Positions 1 through 9,508 of a stretch of DNA of 64,000 nt are shown here, in pieces (positions within the stretch are counted from its first letter, which is position 1; each line of letters starts with the position of its first letter). The stretch comes from Boseongicola sp. (GTDB lineage Bacteria; Pseudomonadota; Alphaproteobacteria; Rhodobacterales; Rhodobacteraceae): positions 2,303,932-2,367,931 of the forward strand of contig CP046179.1 in the NCBI GenBank assembly GCA_014075275.1, read 5' to 3'. The notes under the pieces are model-generated. The model was not told the DNA's origin, did not search any database, and was given only the letters and a program-made list of their open reading frames with translations. Made by a program: the position numbers and the translations under genes.

Positions 1-432
1 ACCAGCGCCGAGGCGTGTCCCCATGATCACGCCCATGCCGACGAATCCGCCAATCAGACCAATGATGGCAAGTGGTCGCATAGTCTCTCGCCAAATCACC
101 CAGCCCGCCAGAGCAACCCAAAGTGGAAGAGACGATGCAATGATGACGGCAACCGAAGCTTCAACGGTTTGCATCGCTACAAAATTTAGTCCGAGGTAGA
201 GAGCATTCTGACAGACCCCGAAAACGATTGTTAAGCGCCATTGCTGCGGTGTTAGGCGAAAACTTTGACCCAGGGCCCTGGCAATGGCGAGCGTGACCAA
301 TCCTGCAATCAAGAACCGGACTGACGACACCATCAATGGAGGTGCATTGGTCACTATTATCCGGGCCGACGTGAATGCCGATGACCACATCAATGCGAAC
401 GCAAGACCTGCTATGATGGCGCGGAAGTCCAT
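1..432 (-). CDS. EamA/DMT-family transporter, 3' end outside window
   Basis: N-terminal 144 residues of an inner-membrane drug/metabolite transporter; the gene runs off the left edge. The translation begins MDFRAIIAGLAFALMWSSAF and shows four to five hydrophobic segments with the EamA hallmarks: a WSSAF motif in helix 1, a conserved Arg in SVRFLIAG, and VAVIIASSLPLWVA. Family members export small metabolites or amino acids; the substrate cannot be read from sequence. An in-frame ATG 20 codons upstream (position 492) would add a polar leader; the internal start fits the family better because helix 1 follows at once. Two more EamA genes occur in this window, at about 11.5 and 32.4 kb. Confidence 0.85.
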   Translation of the reverse strand, partial: MDFRAIIAGLAFALMWSSAFTSARIIVTNAPPLMVSSVRFLIAGLVTLAIARALGQSFRLTPQQWRLTIVFGVCQNALYLGLNFVAMQTVEASVAVIIASSLPLWVALAGWVIWRETMRPLAIIGLIGGFVGMGVIMGTRLGAG

Positions 433-551
433 GAAATTGGCCAGTTTGTATTGGTTAGTTGGCGCGTAACAGGTCTTTATGATTTGTTCCATAGGTGTGA
501 ATTATTGGCGAGTCCGGCACCCGATTTCGGAGTGCCGAACCGATACTGTGA

Positions 552-827
552 TTACTCGGCTGGTCCGACACCTTTTGGATCCGGCTTGGCAACAGGCGCG
601 CCATTGGCTGTCGTTAAGATACTGCCAATATTGCCCCATCCGCCTTTTGGAAGATCTTTATAGGTTCCAGATTTTCCCAGCGTGCTAGCAACGCTTGCAA
701 ACCCTTTGTTTGCTTTTAACGCGCCAGCCATAGATTGGGCCCGGTCTTTTGACGTATGTGCCCCGGCGAATGCGGCTGGTGCGAATGCGAGCGCACCGAT
801 GATGGCGATAGATGTGATTTTGAGCAT
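552..827 (-). CDS. small secreted/periplasmic protein of unknown function
   Basis: A 91-residue protein with a clean Sec signal peptide: MLK, a hydrophobic core (ITSIAIIGALAFAPAAFA), and a likely cleavage after AFA before GAHTSKD. The mature part is about 70 residues, Gly/Lys-rich, with no cysteine and no domain I recognise. It stands alone between an exporter and HU, separated by about 120 and 150 bp. A real gene is likely because of the signal peptide and reading-frame quality; the function is unknown. Confidence 0.65.
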   Translation of the reverse strand: MLKITSIAIIGALAFAPAAFAGAHTSKDRAQSMAGALKANKGFASVASTLGKSGTYKDLPKGGWGNIGSILTTANGAPVAKPDPKGVGPAE

Positions 828-971
828 AACAGCCTCCGATTGGATTATCGTTTCGATGCTGTTTGTTCGGTTAGGATCGCAAATTAGATTGAACTTTATT
901 TGGAAACAATCTTTTTACATTCGGCGCATTGTCTTTACGCAAACCTGCTCCATTTCTTTTCGGCTTCCTCG

Positions 972-1000
972 AAAGAAAAAGGCCGCCATAATGGCGGCCC
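972..1000 (-). terminator. intrinsic terminator of the HU gene
   Basis: An 8-bp GC-rich inverted repeat (GGCCGCCA / TGGCGGCC, 981-998, three-base loop) lies 25 bp after the HU stop. On the minus strand it is followed by TTTTTCTTT, the classic Rho-independent layout. Confidence 0.85.
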
Positions 1001-1023
1001 AGATCAAAAGTATGTAACTATAT

Positions 1024-1311
1024 TCAGCCGTTTACGCTGTCTTTAAGCGCCTTTGCGATGGTCATCTTGACCACTTTGTCAGCATCTTTGTGAATTTGCT
1101 CACCAGTGGCTGGGTTGCGAACCATGCGCTCGGGACGCTCGCGGCAATAAATTTTGCCAACGCCCGGAAGCGTTACAGCGCCACCTGCGGACACTTCATC
1201 AGTAATGATGCCAGTAACAGCATCAAGCGCACTTGCAGCAGATTTCTTATCGGTTCCCATTTTGTCGGCGAGCGCCGCAACAAGTTGGGTCTTTGTCATT
1301 GGTTTTGCCAT
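1024..1311 (-). CDS. hup: HU family DNA-binding protein
   Basis: A 95-residue nucleoid protein. It starts MAKPMTKTQLVAAL, an N-terminal helix typical of HU, and carries the family signature around GGAVTLPGVGKIYCRERPE and the DNA-minor-groove arm with RNPATGE. HU dimers bend and compact DNA without strict sequence preference. The start at 1311 is chosen over a longer frame because a GAGGAGA ribosome-binding site lies just upstream and the extra 31 residues are not HU-like. It is monocistronic, with its own terminator. Confidence 0.96.
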   Translation of the reverse strand: MAKPMTKTQLVAALADKMGTDKKSAASALDAVTGIITDEVSAGGAVTLPGVGKIYCRERPERMVRNPATGEQIHKDADKVVKMTIAKALKDSVNG

Positions 1312-1452
1312 GTTGAATCTCCTCGATCTGGCCCGTTCTAGGGGCTCATTCCCCTTATTTAACTGGATATGGCGGTATAACACAATGAATTGTGGAGGCA
1401 GCACAAGCGATATCGCGCATTTTGTGGAAGAAAAACGCGGTTTTCAGCCGAT

Positions 1453-2934
1453 TTAGAGGAATGCGGTCTCTTCGAAGCTGCGAAGTTTCCGGGAATGGAT
1501 GCGTTCCAATGGCATTTCGCTGAGCATTTCAAGAGATCGGATACCGATCTTCAAATGACGAGACACCTGTGTTCTATAAAACTCGCTGGCCATACCGGGC
1601 AATTTAAGCTCGCCGTGGAGCGGTTTATCGGAGACGCACAAAAGTGTCCCGTAAGGCACCCGAAAACGAAAGCCGTTGGCCGCGATTGTTGCACTTTCCA
1701 TATCCAAGGCAACCGCGCGACTTTGACTGAGGCGCTGAACCGGGCCGGACTGGTCACGAAGCTCCCAGTTACGGTTGTCGATAGTTGCAACGGTTCCAGT
1801 GCGCATGATGCGTTTTAGCTCGTAACCCTCCAATTCAGTGACGTCTGCCACAGCGGTTTCCAAAGCGATCTGGATTTCGGCCAGGGCCGGGATCGGAACC
1901 CAGACCGGCAAGTCATCATCCAAAACGTGATCTTCACGCAAATAGGCATGGGCTAAGACGAAATCGCCCAAACGCTGGCTGTTTCTAAGTCCGGCGCAAT
2001 GGCCAAGCATTAACCAGGCGTGGGGCCTGAGAACCGCGATATGGTCCGTTGCAGTTTTGGCGTTGGACGGTCCAACACCGATATTGACCAGAGTGATGCC
2101 AGCCCCACCTGGCCGCTTCAGATGATAGGTTGGCATCTGCGGCAGTTTTTCCGGCTTCGGCATTTTCGACTGGGCATCGGTGATTTCGATATTCCCCGGT
2201 CCCACAAATGATGTGTAGGGGCTGTTGGGAACTGCGATGGCGGTACGCGCCATATCTTCGAATTCGTCAACGTAGAACTGATAGTTGGTGAACAAGACGT
2301 GGTTCTGGAAATGATCCGGCGTCGTCGCCGTGTAATGCGACAATCGGGCCAACGAATAATCAATACGCTGTGCCGTAAATGGTGCCAGTGGGCTAGAGCC
2401 ATCTGGATGCGTGAATTCATAACCATTGACGATGTCGTCGTGGGTTGTGGAAAGGTCCGGAACGTCAAAAGCGTCGCGCAGAGTGAATTCCATCGCGCCT
2501 TCTTGCGGGACCGAGATCGTTGCGTCGTTGGCGACCGCAAAATGCACCGGCATGGGAGTCATTGATACGCCAACTTCGACAGCGACGCCGTGGTTCTCTA
2601 TCAACAGCGCAATTTGCTGGCGCAGATAATGCGCAAAAAGATCGGGTCGCGTGACTGTCGTGGAATAGCGACCAGGTTCGGAGACGTGTCCAAAGCTCAG
2701 ACGATTGTCAATTGGTGCAAAACTTGTCGTAGTCAGGCGAATTTCGGGATAAAAAGCGCGATACCGGACGGCTGGCTGACCTTTGCCGATCATATCGGCA
2801 AAGTGTTTACACAGAAATTTTGTAGCGCCGTCGTAAAGCTCGATCAGACGCGCAACTGCTGCGTCGGGATCCCTGAAAACTTGGTGTTCGGTAAGCTCTG
2901 GCGTGCTGACGGGAAGGCTCTTCAGACTGCTCAT
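1453..2934 (-). CDS. amn: AMP nucleosidase
   Basis: A 493-residue enzyme that hydrolyses AMP to adenine and ribose 5-phosphate, so it regulates adenylate pools. The N-terminal half (to about residue 180) matches the Amn-specific domain (RYRAFYPEIRLTTTSFAPID), and the C-terminal half is a phosphorylase-like fold with IGVGPSNAKTATDHIAVLRP and a closing ALDMESATIAANGFRF motif, the nucleobase-binding MES region. Length matches proteobacterial Amn. It is transcribed alone; the neighbours are HU downstream and a divergently transcribed SDR gene about 150 bp upstream. With the xdh module at 45-56 kb it gives the window a purine-catabolism theme, though the two are not linked. Confidence 0.95.
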   Translation of the reverse strand: MSSLKSLPVSTPELTEHQVFRDPDAAVARLIELYDGATKFLCKHFADMIGKGQPAVRYRAFYPEIRLTTTSFAPIDNRLSFGHVSEPGRYSTTVTRPDLFAHYLRQQIALLIENHGVAVEVGVSMTPMPVHFAVANDATISVPQEGAMEFTLRDAFDVPDLSTTHDDIVNGYEFTHPDGSSPLAPFTAQRIDYSLARLSHYTATTPDHFQNHVLFTNYQFYVDEFEDMARTAIAVPNSPYTSFVGPGNIEITDAQSKMPKPEKLPQMPTYHLKRPGGAGITLVNIGVGPSNAKTATDHIAVLRPHAWLMLGHCAGLRNSQRLGDFVLAHAYLREDHVLDDDLPVWVPIPALAEIQIALETAVADVTELEGYELKRIMRTGTVATIDNRNWELRDQSGPVQRLSQSRAVALDMESATIAANGFRFRVPYGTLLCVSDKPLHGELKLPGMASEFYRTQVSRHLKIGIRSLEMLSEMPLERIHSRKLRSFEETAFL

Positions 2935-3083
2935 ATTGCGATCCTTTCGCCTGGATGATGGTTTATATTATTGAATTCTTTTTCCATCGGGGGGAAATGA
3001 CACTGAAATGATCATTTCTGCAAGCCCTGACAGTCTGGAAGGATGCACTTGCAGGGCGCACTTCAATCGGTTTGCTTGGAACA

Positions 3084-3938
3084 ATGAATAAAACACTGCT
3101 TTCAATCGGTCACGGATTTTCGGCGCGCGCGCTGGGCCATCGATTGCTCGCCGATGGATGGCGCGTAATCGGGACGACACGTTCAGAGGAAAAGGCGGCG
3201 CAGCTACAAAAAGAAGGCATAGAAGCGATAATTTGGCCGGGACAAGATTTGCCATTTCGCGACGCAAGCCATGTTTTGAGTTCTGTTGCTCCGGGCGATG
3301 GTGGTGATCCGTTTCTAAACTCGGAAGGAAAGGCACTAGCTCGGGCCAAACATCTTGAATGGGTGGGATATCTGTCAACTACGGGTGTCTATGGCGATCA
3401 CGGCGGAGATTGGGTGGACGAGGACACGCCGCTTTTCCCCAATACCAAGCGCGGAAAGGCCAGAGTGGCAGCGGAGGCGGCCTGGCAAGACCTTGGCCTG
3501 CCAGTACATATTTTTCGGCTTGCTGGAATATACGGGCCTGGGCGTGGCCCATTTGCCAAAATCAGATCCGGTGCCGCGCGGCGTATCATCAAGGAAAATC
3601 AGGTCTTTAGCCGCATCCATGTTGATGACATCGGCGCCGTACTGGCCGCCTCCATTGCCCGACCGAATCCCGGAGCGGTTTATAATGTTTGTGACGATGA
3701 TCCGGCTCCACCGCAGGACGTTATTGCCTATGCGGCTAAACTTCTGGGTGCCGAAATCCCGGAGGCCGTACCATTTGAAACCGCCAACCTCAGTCCAATG
3801 GCGCGCAGTTTTTACGCGGATTCCAAAAGGGTGCGGAACACACGTATCAAAGTTGAACTTGGGGTCACGCTGCAATATCCGGACTACAAGTCCACTTTGA
3901 CTCAAATGTTGCAATCCGAAGTCGAGCAAGATCCGTAG
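3084..3938 (+). CDS. NAD(P)-dependent SDR/epimerase family protein (YeeZ-like)
   Basis: 284 residues with a Rossmann start: MNKTLLSIGHGFSARALG (GxGxxxxxLG-type nucleotide loop), followed by GTTRSEEK. The active-site region reads YLSTTGVYGDHGG, giving Ser/Thr and Tyr as in extended SDRs, then FRLAGIYGPGRGPF and HVDDIGAVL near the C-terminus. These are the features of the YeeZ-type atypical SDRs, whose physiological substrate is unsettled. The ATG at 3084 is preferred to a TTG four codons upstream. It converges on dxs, with a dispersed repeat between them. Confidence 0.85.
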   Translation: MNKTLLSIGHGFSARALGHRLLADGWRVIGTTRSEEKAAQLQKEGIEAIIWPGQDLPFRDASHVLSSVAPGDGGDPFLNSEGKALARAKHLEWVGYLSTTGVYGDHGGDWVDEDTPLFPNTKRGKARVAAEAAWQDLGLPVHIFRLAGIYGPGRGPFAKIRSGAARRIIKENQVFSRIHVDDIGAVLAASIARPNPGAVYNVCDDDPAPPQDVIAYAAKLLGAEIPEAVPFETANLSPMARSFYADSKRVRNTRIKVELGVTLQYPDYKSTLTQMLQSEVEQDP

Positions 3939-4035
3939 TTCAACTTTGACTCTAGCTTGAAGACCCCAAGGCTATGTCCTAGGCCCCCGAGAAAATTGTC
4001 CAGATATTAAGGCATCAACGTCTTCTTTTTGGTCA

Positions 4036-4055
4036 AAATACTCCCGCCGGAGGCA
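4036..4055. repeat. short dispersed repeat, copy 1
   Basis: AAATACTCCCGCCGGAGGCA occurs here between convergent genes and again, identical over 20 bp, at 49956-49975. Read on the other strand it is a small CTCC/GGAG hairpin followed by TATTTT, so it may work as a weak terminator or REP-like element. A related sequence lies inside xdhB at 53605-53623. Confidence 0.75.
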
Positions 4056-4101
4056 CCGCGACGCGCGGCGCAAATAAAATACTGCATTGACTGAAGGGAT
4101 C

Positions 4102-6027
4102 TTAAGCGCGCTTGGAAATGTCGATGACACTGAGAGTTTCAAGAACTTTGGTCTCAATATGCTCGGCGTTCATCGCAGCGACGTCGTACATCGCTTTCGG
4201 GCTGGCCTGATCTATAAAGATGTCCGGCAATGTCATCGAGCGGAACTTCAAACCAGTGTCAAACACCGCGGCGTTGGCAAGCAGTTCAGCAACATGACTT
4301 CCAAACCCGCCGATCGCACCCTCCTCGATAGTGATGAGCGCCTCATGGCTGTTCGCCAGCTTCAATATCAAATCGCGGTCCAGGGGCTTGGCAAAGCGTG
4401 CATCTGCAATTGTTGGCGAGATACCTCGCGCTGCCAACGCCTCCGCGGCTTTCTCGACCTCACCAAGCCGGGTGCCGAACGACAGTAGTGCGACCTGCGC
4501 GCCCTCTCGAACGATACGTCCTTTACCGATCTCTACGGGAATGCCTTTCTCTGGCAAATCGACACCAACGCCTTCGCCACGTGGGTAGCGAAATGCAATG
4601 GGTCCGTCGTCGTAGTTCACAGCCGTCGCGACCATATGCACAAGCTCAGCTTCGTCTGCCGCTGCCATCACAATCATGCCGGGCAAATTTGCCAAAAATG
4701 CAATATCGTAGGCACCCGCGTGTGTTGCTCCGTCGGCCCCCACCAGACCTGCACGATCAATGGCGAAGCGAACTGGCAGACGCTGAAGCGCTACGTCATG
4801 AACAACCTGGTCATATCCGCGTTGCAAGAACGTCGAATAGATCGTGAAAAAAGGTTTCATTCCACCGGCTGCAAGACCGGCGGAAAACGTCACCCCGTGT
4901 TGTTCGGCGATGCCAACGTCAAAACAGCGACTGGGGTAACGCTCTGCAAAGAGGTTCAGCCCTGTGCCATCTGGCATTGCGGCAGTCACGGCGACGACTT
5001 TGTCGTCCTGAGCGGCCTCTTGCATCAAAGCATTGGCAAATACCTTGGTGTAAGATGGGGCATTGCCGGGTGTCTTTTTTTGCTCACCAGTGATGACATC
5101 GAATTTCGAAACACCATGGCCCTTGTCGCGCGCAATCTCTGCGGGACCGTAGCCCTTGCCCTTCTTAGTGATAGCATGGATCAGTATGGGGCCAGTTGCG
5201 CGATCTTTAACGGTTCGCAAAACTGGAAGAAGCTGGTCAAGATCGTGGCCATCGATCGGGCCGAGGTAGCTGAACCCCAGCTCTTCGAACAGCGTTCCGC
5301 CAACAACACTATGCTTTAAAATATCCTTGGCACGTTTGGCCCCTTCGCGGAATGGCTCCGGCAAAAGGCTTACAGCCCCTTTGGCCGCACTTTTGAGTTC
5401 CTGAAACGGATCACCAGCATAAAGGCGTGACAGATACGAGGACATCGCGCCAACTGGCGGCGCAATCGACATTTCATTGTCGTTCAGAATGACTATTAAT
5501 CTGCGGCCCAAGTGCCCGGCGTTGTTCATCGCTTCATAGGCCATTCCGGCGCTAATGGCGCCATCACCAATGACCGCGATTGCGTCGCCCAAGCCTTCGG
5601 GCGTTGTCCCGCCCAAATCGCGGGCAACGGCAAATCCAAGCGCCGCAGAAATAGACGTCGAACTATGTGCCGCGCCAAATGGATCGTAGGGGCTTTCGCT
5701 GCGCTTGGTAAATCCGCTCAGCCCGTCCTGCTGACGAAGGGTTGTCATTCTGTCCCGGCGACCGGTCAGGATCTTGTGCGGATAGCATTGATGGCTGACA
5801 TCCCAGATCAATTTGTCTTTGGGCGTGTCGAATACCGCATGCAACGCAACGGTCAGCTCAACAACACCAAGCCCCGCACCCAGGTGCCCACCGGTCTGGC
5901 TGACGGCGTGGATTGTGTCGGCCCGCAACTCATCCGCAAGCTGACGAAGTTCTTCGTCGCTTAGGCGTTTAAGATCCGCAGGTGCGTTCACCGTGTCCAA
6001 GACGGGTGTATGAGGCTTTTCTGACAT
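4102..6027 (-). CDS. dxs: 1-deoxy-D-xylulose-5-phosphate synthase
   Basis: 641 residues, the usual Dxs length. It condenses pyruvate and glyceraldehyde 3-phosphate with thiamine diphosphate to start the MEP isoprenoid pathway. Visible motifs include [16 protein letters not shown], the ThDP-binding [18 protein letters not shown], the pyrimidine-domain [17 protein letters not shown], and [13 protein letters not shown]. The start MSEKPHTP at 6027 is chosen: a longer open frame would run 95 codons into ispA and its translation is not Dxs-like. It is the last gene of the HDAC-like / xseB / ispA / dxs run, 16 bp after ispA. Confidence 0.97.
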   Translation of the reverse strand: MSEKPHTPVLDTVNAPADLKRLSDEELRQLADELRADTIHAVSQTGGHLGAGLGVVELTVALHAVFDTPKDKLIWDVSHQCYPHKILTGRRDRMTTLRQQDGLSGFTKRSESPYDPFGAAHSSTSISAALGFAVARDLGGTTPEGLGDAIAVIGDGAISAGMAYEAMNNAGHLGRRLIVILNDNEMSIAPPVGAMSSYLSRLYAGDPFQELKSAAKGAVSLLPEPFREGAKRAKDILKHSVVGGTLFEELGFSYLGPIDGHDLDQLLPVLRTVKDRATGPILIHAITKKGKGYGPAEIARDKGHGVSKFDVITGEQKKTPGNAPSYTKVFANALMQEAAQDDKVVAVTAAMPDGTGLNLFAERYPSRCFDVGIAEQHGVTFSAGLAAGGMKPFFTIYSTFLQRGYDQVVHDVALQRLPVRFAIDRAGLVGADGATHAGAYDIAFLANLPGMIVMAAADEAELVHMVATAVNYDDGPIAFRYPRGEGVGVDLPEKGIPVEIGKGRIVREGAQVALLSFGTRLGEVEKAAEALAARGISPTIADARFAKPLDRDLILKLANSHEALITIEEGAIGGFGSHVAELLANAAVFDTGLKFRSMTLPDIFIDQASPKAMYDVAAMNAEHIETKVLETLSVIDISKRA

Positions 6028-6043
6028 CAATCCTCCGGCGCAG

Positions 6044-6907
6044 TCAGTGCTCGCGCGAGATAGCGAAATGCGCAGCTGCACGCAAACCATCTGCACGTGC
6101 ATCATATGTGCAAAGTGCGTCAATTGCCTGTGCGACCAAGCCGCGCGCCATCGCTTGGGCTTCTTTAAGGCCCAGAAGTGAAACAAATGTTGCTTTGCCA
6201 GCAACCGCGTCTTTTTGAAGGCGTTTGCCGGTTTTGGACTCGTCCCCGGTTTCATCCAGGATGTCATCAGCGATTTGAAACGCGAGCCCCAGAGCATTTG
6301 CATAGGCAGCAAGTTTCGTTTCGTCTTGGTCCGCCAAAACGGGACCCGCCGTCGCCGACCAGCGGATCAGCTCGCCAGTCTTGTGCGCTTGAAGTCCGAT
6401 TATCGCTTCAACATCCAACGGCGAAGTCGCGGATTCTGCCGCAATGTCTAACGCCTGACCCAAAACCATTCCGTCTTTGCCAGATGATGTCGCAAGTCGT
6501 GTGATCAGGTCGATTTTCCGATCCGACGGCAGTTCCAAACAGGCCAGTATCTCAAAAGCAAGTGTTTGAAGCGCATCCCCTGCCAGAACTGCGGTTGCTT
6601 CATCCCATGCTTTGTGGACTGTTGGCTTTCCGCGACGAAGATCGTCGTCATCCATGCAAGGTAAGTCGTCATGCACCAGGGAATACGCATGGATACATTC
6701 AATCGCAGCCGCGACTTTCAGAGCCTGCTCATAGGGAACGTCGTGCAAAGCGCAGGTCTCGATGACAAGGTATCCTCGCATTTTTTTGCCGCCGAGTACG
6801 GCATAACGCATCGCCTGTTCAACGATGTTTGGTTGGTTCCAAAAATGGGATTCTAGCGTCGCATCAATTTCTGCCGCGACGGCCTTTAGCCGATATTCAA
6901 TGTTCAC
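6044..6907 (-). CDS. ispA: polyprenyl (farnesyl/geranylgeranyl) diphosphate synthase
   Basis: 287 residues of the short-chain trans-prenyl synthase family, condensing IPP with allylic diphosphates. Both Asp-rich motifs are present: [15 protein letters not shown] (first) and [11 protein letters not shown] (second), plus GKKMRGYL at the N-terminus. The stop-start overlap with xseB upstream (4 nt) and the 16-bp gap to dxs downstream indicate an isoprenoid operon. Chain length is not decided by sequence alone; farnesyl diphosphate is the default for this context. Confidence 0.93.
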   Translation of the reverse strand: MNIEYRLKAVAAEIDATLESHFWNQPNIVEQAMRYAVLGGKKMRGYLVIETCALHDVPYEQALKVAAAIECIHAYSLVHDDLPCMDDDDLRRGKPTVHKAWDEATAVLAGDALQTLAFEILACLELPSDRKIDLITRLATSSGKDGMVLGQALDIAAESATSPLDVEAIIGLQAHKTGELIRWSATAGPVLADQDETKLAAYANALGLAFQIADDILDETGDESKTGKRLQKDAVAGKATFVSLLGLKEAQAMARGLVAQAIDALCTYDARADGLRAAAHFAISREH

Positions 6908-7146
6908 GCGGGATCGACCGGCGTCGTCCCAACTGGCTTACCGTCTCCGTCAAGGGTGATTGAAGCGACTTTTTCTTCCGCTTCCGCCAGTTTCGTCTGG
7001 CAATGCGCCTTTAGTTCAGCGCCCCGCTCATAAAGCTTGATGGAATCTTCAAGTGGCACATCACCAGCTTCAAGGCGGTTCACCACATCTTCCAGTGCGC
7101 GCATAGCATCTTCGAATGTCATTTCGGTGATTGGTTGTTCAGTCAT
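6904..7146 (-). CDS. xseB: exodeoxyribonuclease VII small subunit
   Basis: 80 residues of the XseB family, the small subunit that assembles with XseA to degrade single-stranded DNA. The conserved core TFEDAMRALEDVVNRLEAGDVPLEDSIKLYERG is all present and predicted helical. It overlaps ispA by 4 nt and the HDAC-like gene by 4 nt. xseB next to ispA-dxs is a common proteobacterial arrangement; xseA is not in this window. Confidence 0.95.
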   Translation of the reverse strand: MTEQPITEMTFEDAMRALEDVVNRLEAGDVPLEDSIKLYERGAELKAHCQTKLAEAEEKVASITLDGDGKPVGTTPVDPA

Positions 7147-8078
7147 GCGCCCCGCTCCATCAAAATGCTCACATGTGCCGCGACGCTTGCGGCCAACGCC
7201 GTCAGATCATACCCGCCTTCCAGTGTCGAGACCACGCGGCCCTCGCAGACTTCTTCGGCGACGTCACAGATAGCCGATGTTACCCATGCAAAATCGTCAG
7301 TCGACCAGTTCAGATTTGCCAATGGATCGTTTTGGTGAGCGTCGAACCCGGCAGAAACAACGATAAGTTCAGGTGCAAAATCGGTGACGGCGGGCAAGAT
7401 CAGGTCTCCCCAAGCGCGCCGCATTTCCTTTCCACCAGACATTGGGGGTATGGGCACATTGATAACATTGTTATCGGCTCCGGTTTCATGCGCAGCGCCT
7501 GTTCCAGGATACAGTGGCATCTGGTGGCTGGAGGCGAACAAAGTGCGCGTCTCTTCCCACAAAAGGTCTTGTGTGCCGTTTCCATGATGTACATCGAAGT
7601 CAAGAACGGCCACGCGAGACAAGCCGTGGTGATCCAATGCCCGCTTGGCGGCGATTGCCGCATTCCCAAATAGGCAAAATCCCATGGATGTCGCTGTCTC
7701 GGCATGGTGTCCGGGTGGGCGCATGGCGACAAAAGCGTTGGACACCTCGCCTGCCAGCACTGCATCAACGGCCGAACAACAAGCGCCTAGTCCGCGTAGC
7801 GCTGCTTCCAGTGAATCCGGCGAAAGATGGGTGTCAGCATCCAGCGAAACCCATCCGCTTTGGGGAATTGCGGCCTCTATACGTGCTAGATAATCCTCGG
7901 GATGGCACCGCAACACTTCGCCTCTGTCAGCGATTTGCGCAACGCGTCTTTCCAGTTCATCAAATTCCGGCGCACCCAATCTTTCTTGTACAGCCTCGAC
8001 CCGTGCTACCCGTTCAGGGTGCCCATCAGGCGTCACATGTCCTAGAGCGGCGTCATGCCAATAAAGTGCTGTCGTCAT
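7143..8078 (-). CDS. histone-deacetylase-family amidohydrolase
   Basis: 311 residues of the arginase/deacetylase fold. The zinc and charge-relay motifs are seen: MRPPGHHAETATSMGFCLFGN, VAVLDFDVHHGNGTQ, and VSAGFDAHQNDPLANLNW. Bacterial members act on acetylated polyamines, acetoin-related ligands or small acetylated compounds; the substrate here is unknown. The start MTTALYWHD at 8078 matches the family and has an AGAAGA-type ribosome site; a longer frame adds an unrelated leader. The 4-nt overlap with xseB makes it the first gene of the xseB-ispA-dxs operon, an association often seen in Rhodobacterales. Confidence 0.9.
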   Translation of the reverse strand: MTTALYWHDAALGHVTPDGHPERVARVEAVQERLGAPEFDELERRVAQIADRGEVLRCHPEDYLARIEAAIPQSGWVSLDADTHLSPDSLEAALRGLGACCSAVDAVLAGEVSNAFVAMRPPGHHAETATSMGFCLFGNAAIAAKRALDHHGLSRVAVLDFDVHHGNGTQDLLWEETRTLFASSHQMPLYPGTGAAHETGADNNVINVPIPPMSGGKEMRRAWGDLILPAVTDFAPELIVVSAGFDAHQNDPLANLNWSTDDFAWVTSAICDVAEEVCEGRVVSTLEGGYDLTALAASVAAHVSILMERGA

Positions 8079-8164
8079 GGTCTTCTTATGGTTCCAAATA
8101 CCCTTGCGGAAGGCCAGTGCCATCGCGCTGGATCAAGAATGTTTCTTCAGCGCCTTTTACAAAG

Positions 8165-8866
8165 TTAATCTGGTGCCAGCATATATCCGGCTCCGCGAAC
8201 TGTCTGAATGTAGCGCGGTTGTTTCGGATCGGCCTCGATCTTTCGGCGCAAGCGTGTGATCTGCACATCAACAGCGCGCTCTTGCGCTTGACCGCTGCTG
8301 CGACCCAATTCTTCCACCAGGTGAGCACGGCTAACGGCCTCTCCGGGGCTGGTGGCGAATATCCGCATCAACTGGCTTTCTGTCGCAGTTAGTCGCACAG
8401 GTGTCTCGCCGTTCCACATCGCACCTTTTTCCACGTCATACCTAAACGTGCCCAACCCAAGGACTTTTGGAGCGACGTTTACAGGTTCGCTTGGCGGTGC
8501 GCGGCGCAGGATGGAATTAATGCGCAGCAGAAGTTCCTTTGGCTCAAACGGCTTGGCCAAATAATCGTCCGCCCCGGCTTCCAGTCCAGCAATACGGTCA
8601 TCGGTTTCTGCCTTCGCCGTCAGCAGCAAAACCGGCATATCCCGGGTTTCGCGAAGTCGCCGACAAAAGCTCACACCGTCTTCGCCTGGCATCATGACAT
8701 CCAGAACCAGCATATCGAAATCCAGGCCGCTTAGAATGCGGTCAGCATGCGCAGCGTCGCGAGCAGCAGACACAAGAAACCCATGACGGATCAGAAATTT
8801 TTGCAGCAGGCTGCGTATGCGCTCGTCATCATCGACGATCAACAGATGTGCGTCTGACTGACTCAT
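8165..8866 (-). CDS. petR: OmpR-family response regulator, PetR type
   Basis: 233 residues: receiver domain (1-125) with acidic pocket VDDDE at 11-15, phospho-acceptor Asp56 (VLDVMMPGEDG) and Lys105 (AKPF), followed by an OmpR winged helix (TATESQLMRIF... RRKIEADPKQPRYIQTVRGAGY). No histidine kinase is adjacent. Instead it overlaps a MarR-type gene by 4 nt. This pair matches petP-petR of Rhodobacter capsulatus, known to be needed for expression of the cytochrome bc1 complex; the name rests on that context and sequence resemblance, not a search. petABC is not in the window. Confidence 0.8.
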   Translation of the reverse strand: MSQSDAHLLIVDDDERIRSLLQKFLIRHGFLVSAARDAAHADRILSGLDFDMLVLDVMMPGEDGVSFCRRLRETRDMPVLLLTAKAETDDRIAGLEAGADDYLAKPFEPKELLLRINSILRRAPPSEPVNVAPKVLGLGTFRYDVEKGAMWNGETPVRLTATESQLMRIFATSPGEAVSRAHLVEELGRSSGQAQERAVDVQITRLRRKIEADPKQPRYIQTVRGAGYMLAPD

Positions 8867-9369
8867 GACCCATTCTCCTTGAGCCGTTTGTAGTGACGTC
8901 GCATGTCGCCGTCCATCATTGCCTCGAGTACCGTTCGAAACCCTGTGACGGCATCCGGGCCAGCGTGCCGAAACGCATGCCGCATCCTATCTCGTTGTGC
9001 GGTAGACAGTTCGCTTTCCAATGCCATCCCCGTTTCGGTCAGAAAGAGGTGACGCTCGCGTTTGTCACGCGCACCAATTCGACTTTCAACCAGACCGTCT
9101 TCGATAAGCGTCCGCAATACACGATTTAGAGATTGTTTGGTCACGCCCAATATTGAGAGAAGGTTGTTTACTGTCGTTCCGGGCGAACGGTTGATGAAAT
9201 GAACAGCACGGTGATGTGCACGGCCATATCCTTTCTCAGCTAAGATGCGGTCAGGATCAGCGGTAAAGCCGCGATACGCAAAAAACATGGCTTCGATGCC
9301 TTTGCGCAGCTGCTCGTCAGTTAGAAAGAGCAAGCTTTCGCCGCCCGGGTGTCCACCACCTTCTGCCAT
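8863..9369 (-). CDS. petP: MarR-family regulator, PetP type
   Basis: 168 residues with a MarR winged helix: helix-turn-helix around NNLLSILGVTKQSLNRVLRTL and a wing VESRIGARDKRERHLFLTETG. The N-terminal part carries FFAYRGFTADPDRILAEKGYGRAHHRAVHFI. Its stop overlaps the start of the response regulator by 4 nt, so the two are translationally coupled. In R. capsulatus PetP acts with PetR. The signal sensed is not visible. Confidence 0.8.
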   Translation of the reverse strand: MAEGGGHPGGESLLFLTDEQLRKGIEAMFFAYRGFTADPDRILAEKGYGRAHHRAVHFINRSPGTTVNNLLSILGVTKQSLNRVLRTLIEDGLVESRIGARDKRERHLFLTETGMALESELSTAQRDRMRHAFRHAGPDAVTGFRTVLEAMMDGDMRRHYKRLKENGS

Positions 9370-9508
9370 GATGCCCTCATTCGCTTTCAGCCAAGTTTAT
9401 GTCAGTCTTGTTGACATTCCAAGCCTCCACTGGTAGCGATTCTCGAATTTTCCGCAACTTTGTGACCGATGCGGACCTACTTGCGCAATATTTGGAAAGG
9501 ATGATCCC

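Noticed and set aside
6028-6312. 95-codon upstream extension of the dxs frame
   Set aside because: It lies inside ispA in another frame and its translation is not Dxs-like; MSEKPHTP at 6027 is the normal start.
8165-8866. Histidine kinase partner for the PetR-like regulator
   Set aside because: None of the neighbours has a kinase domain; the coupled gene is a MarR-family protein.
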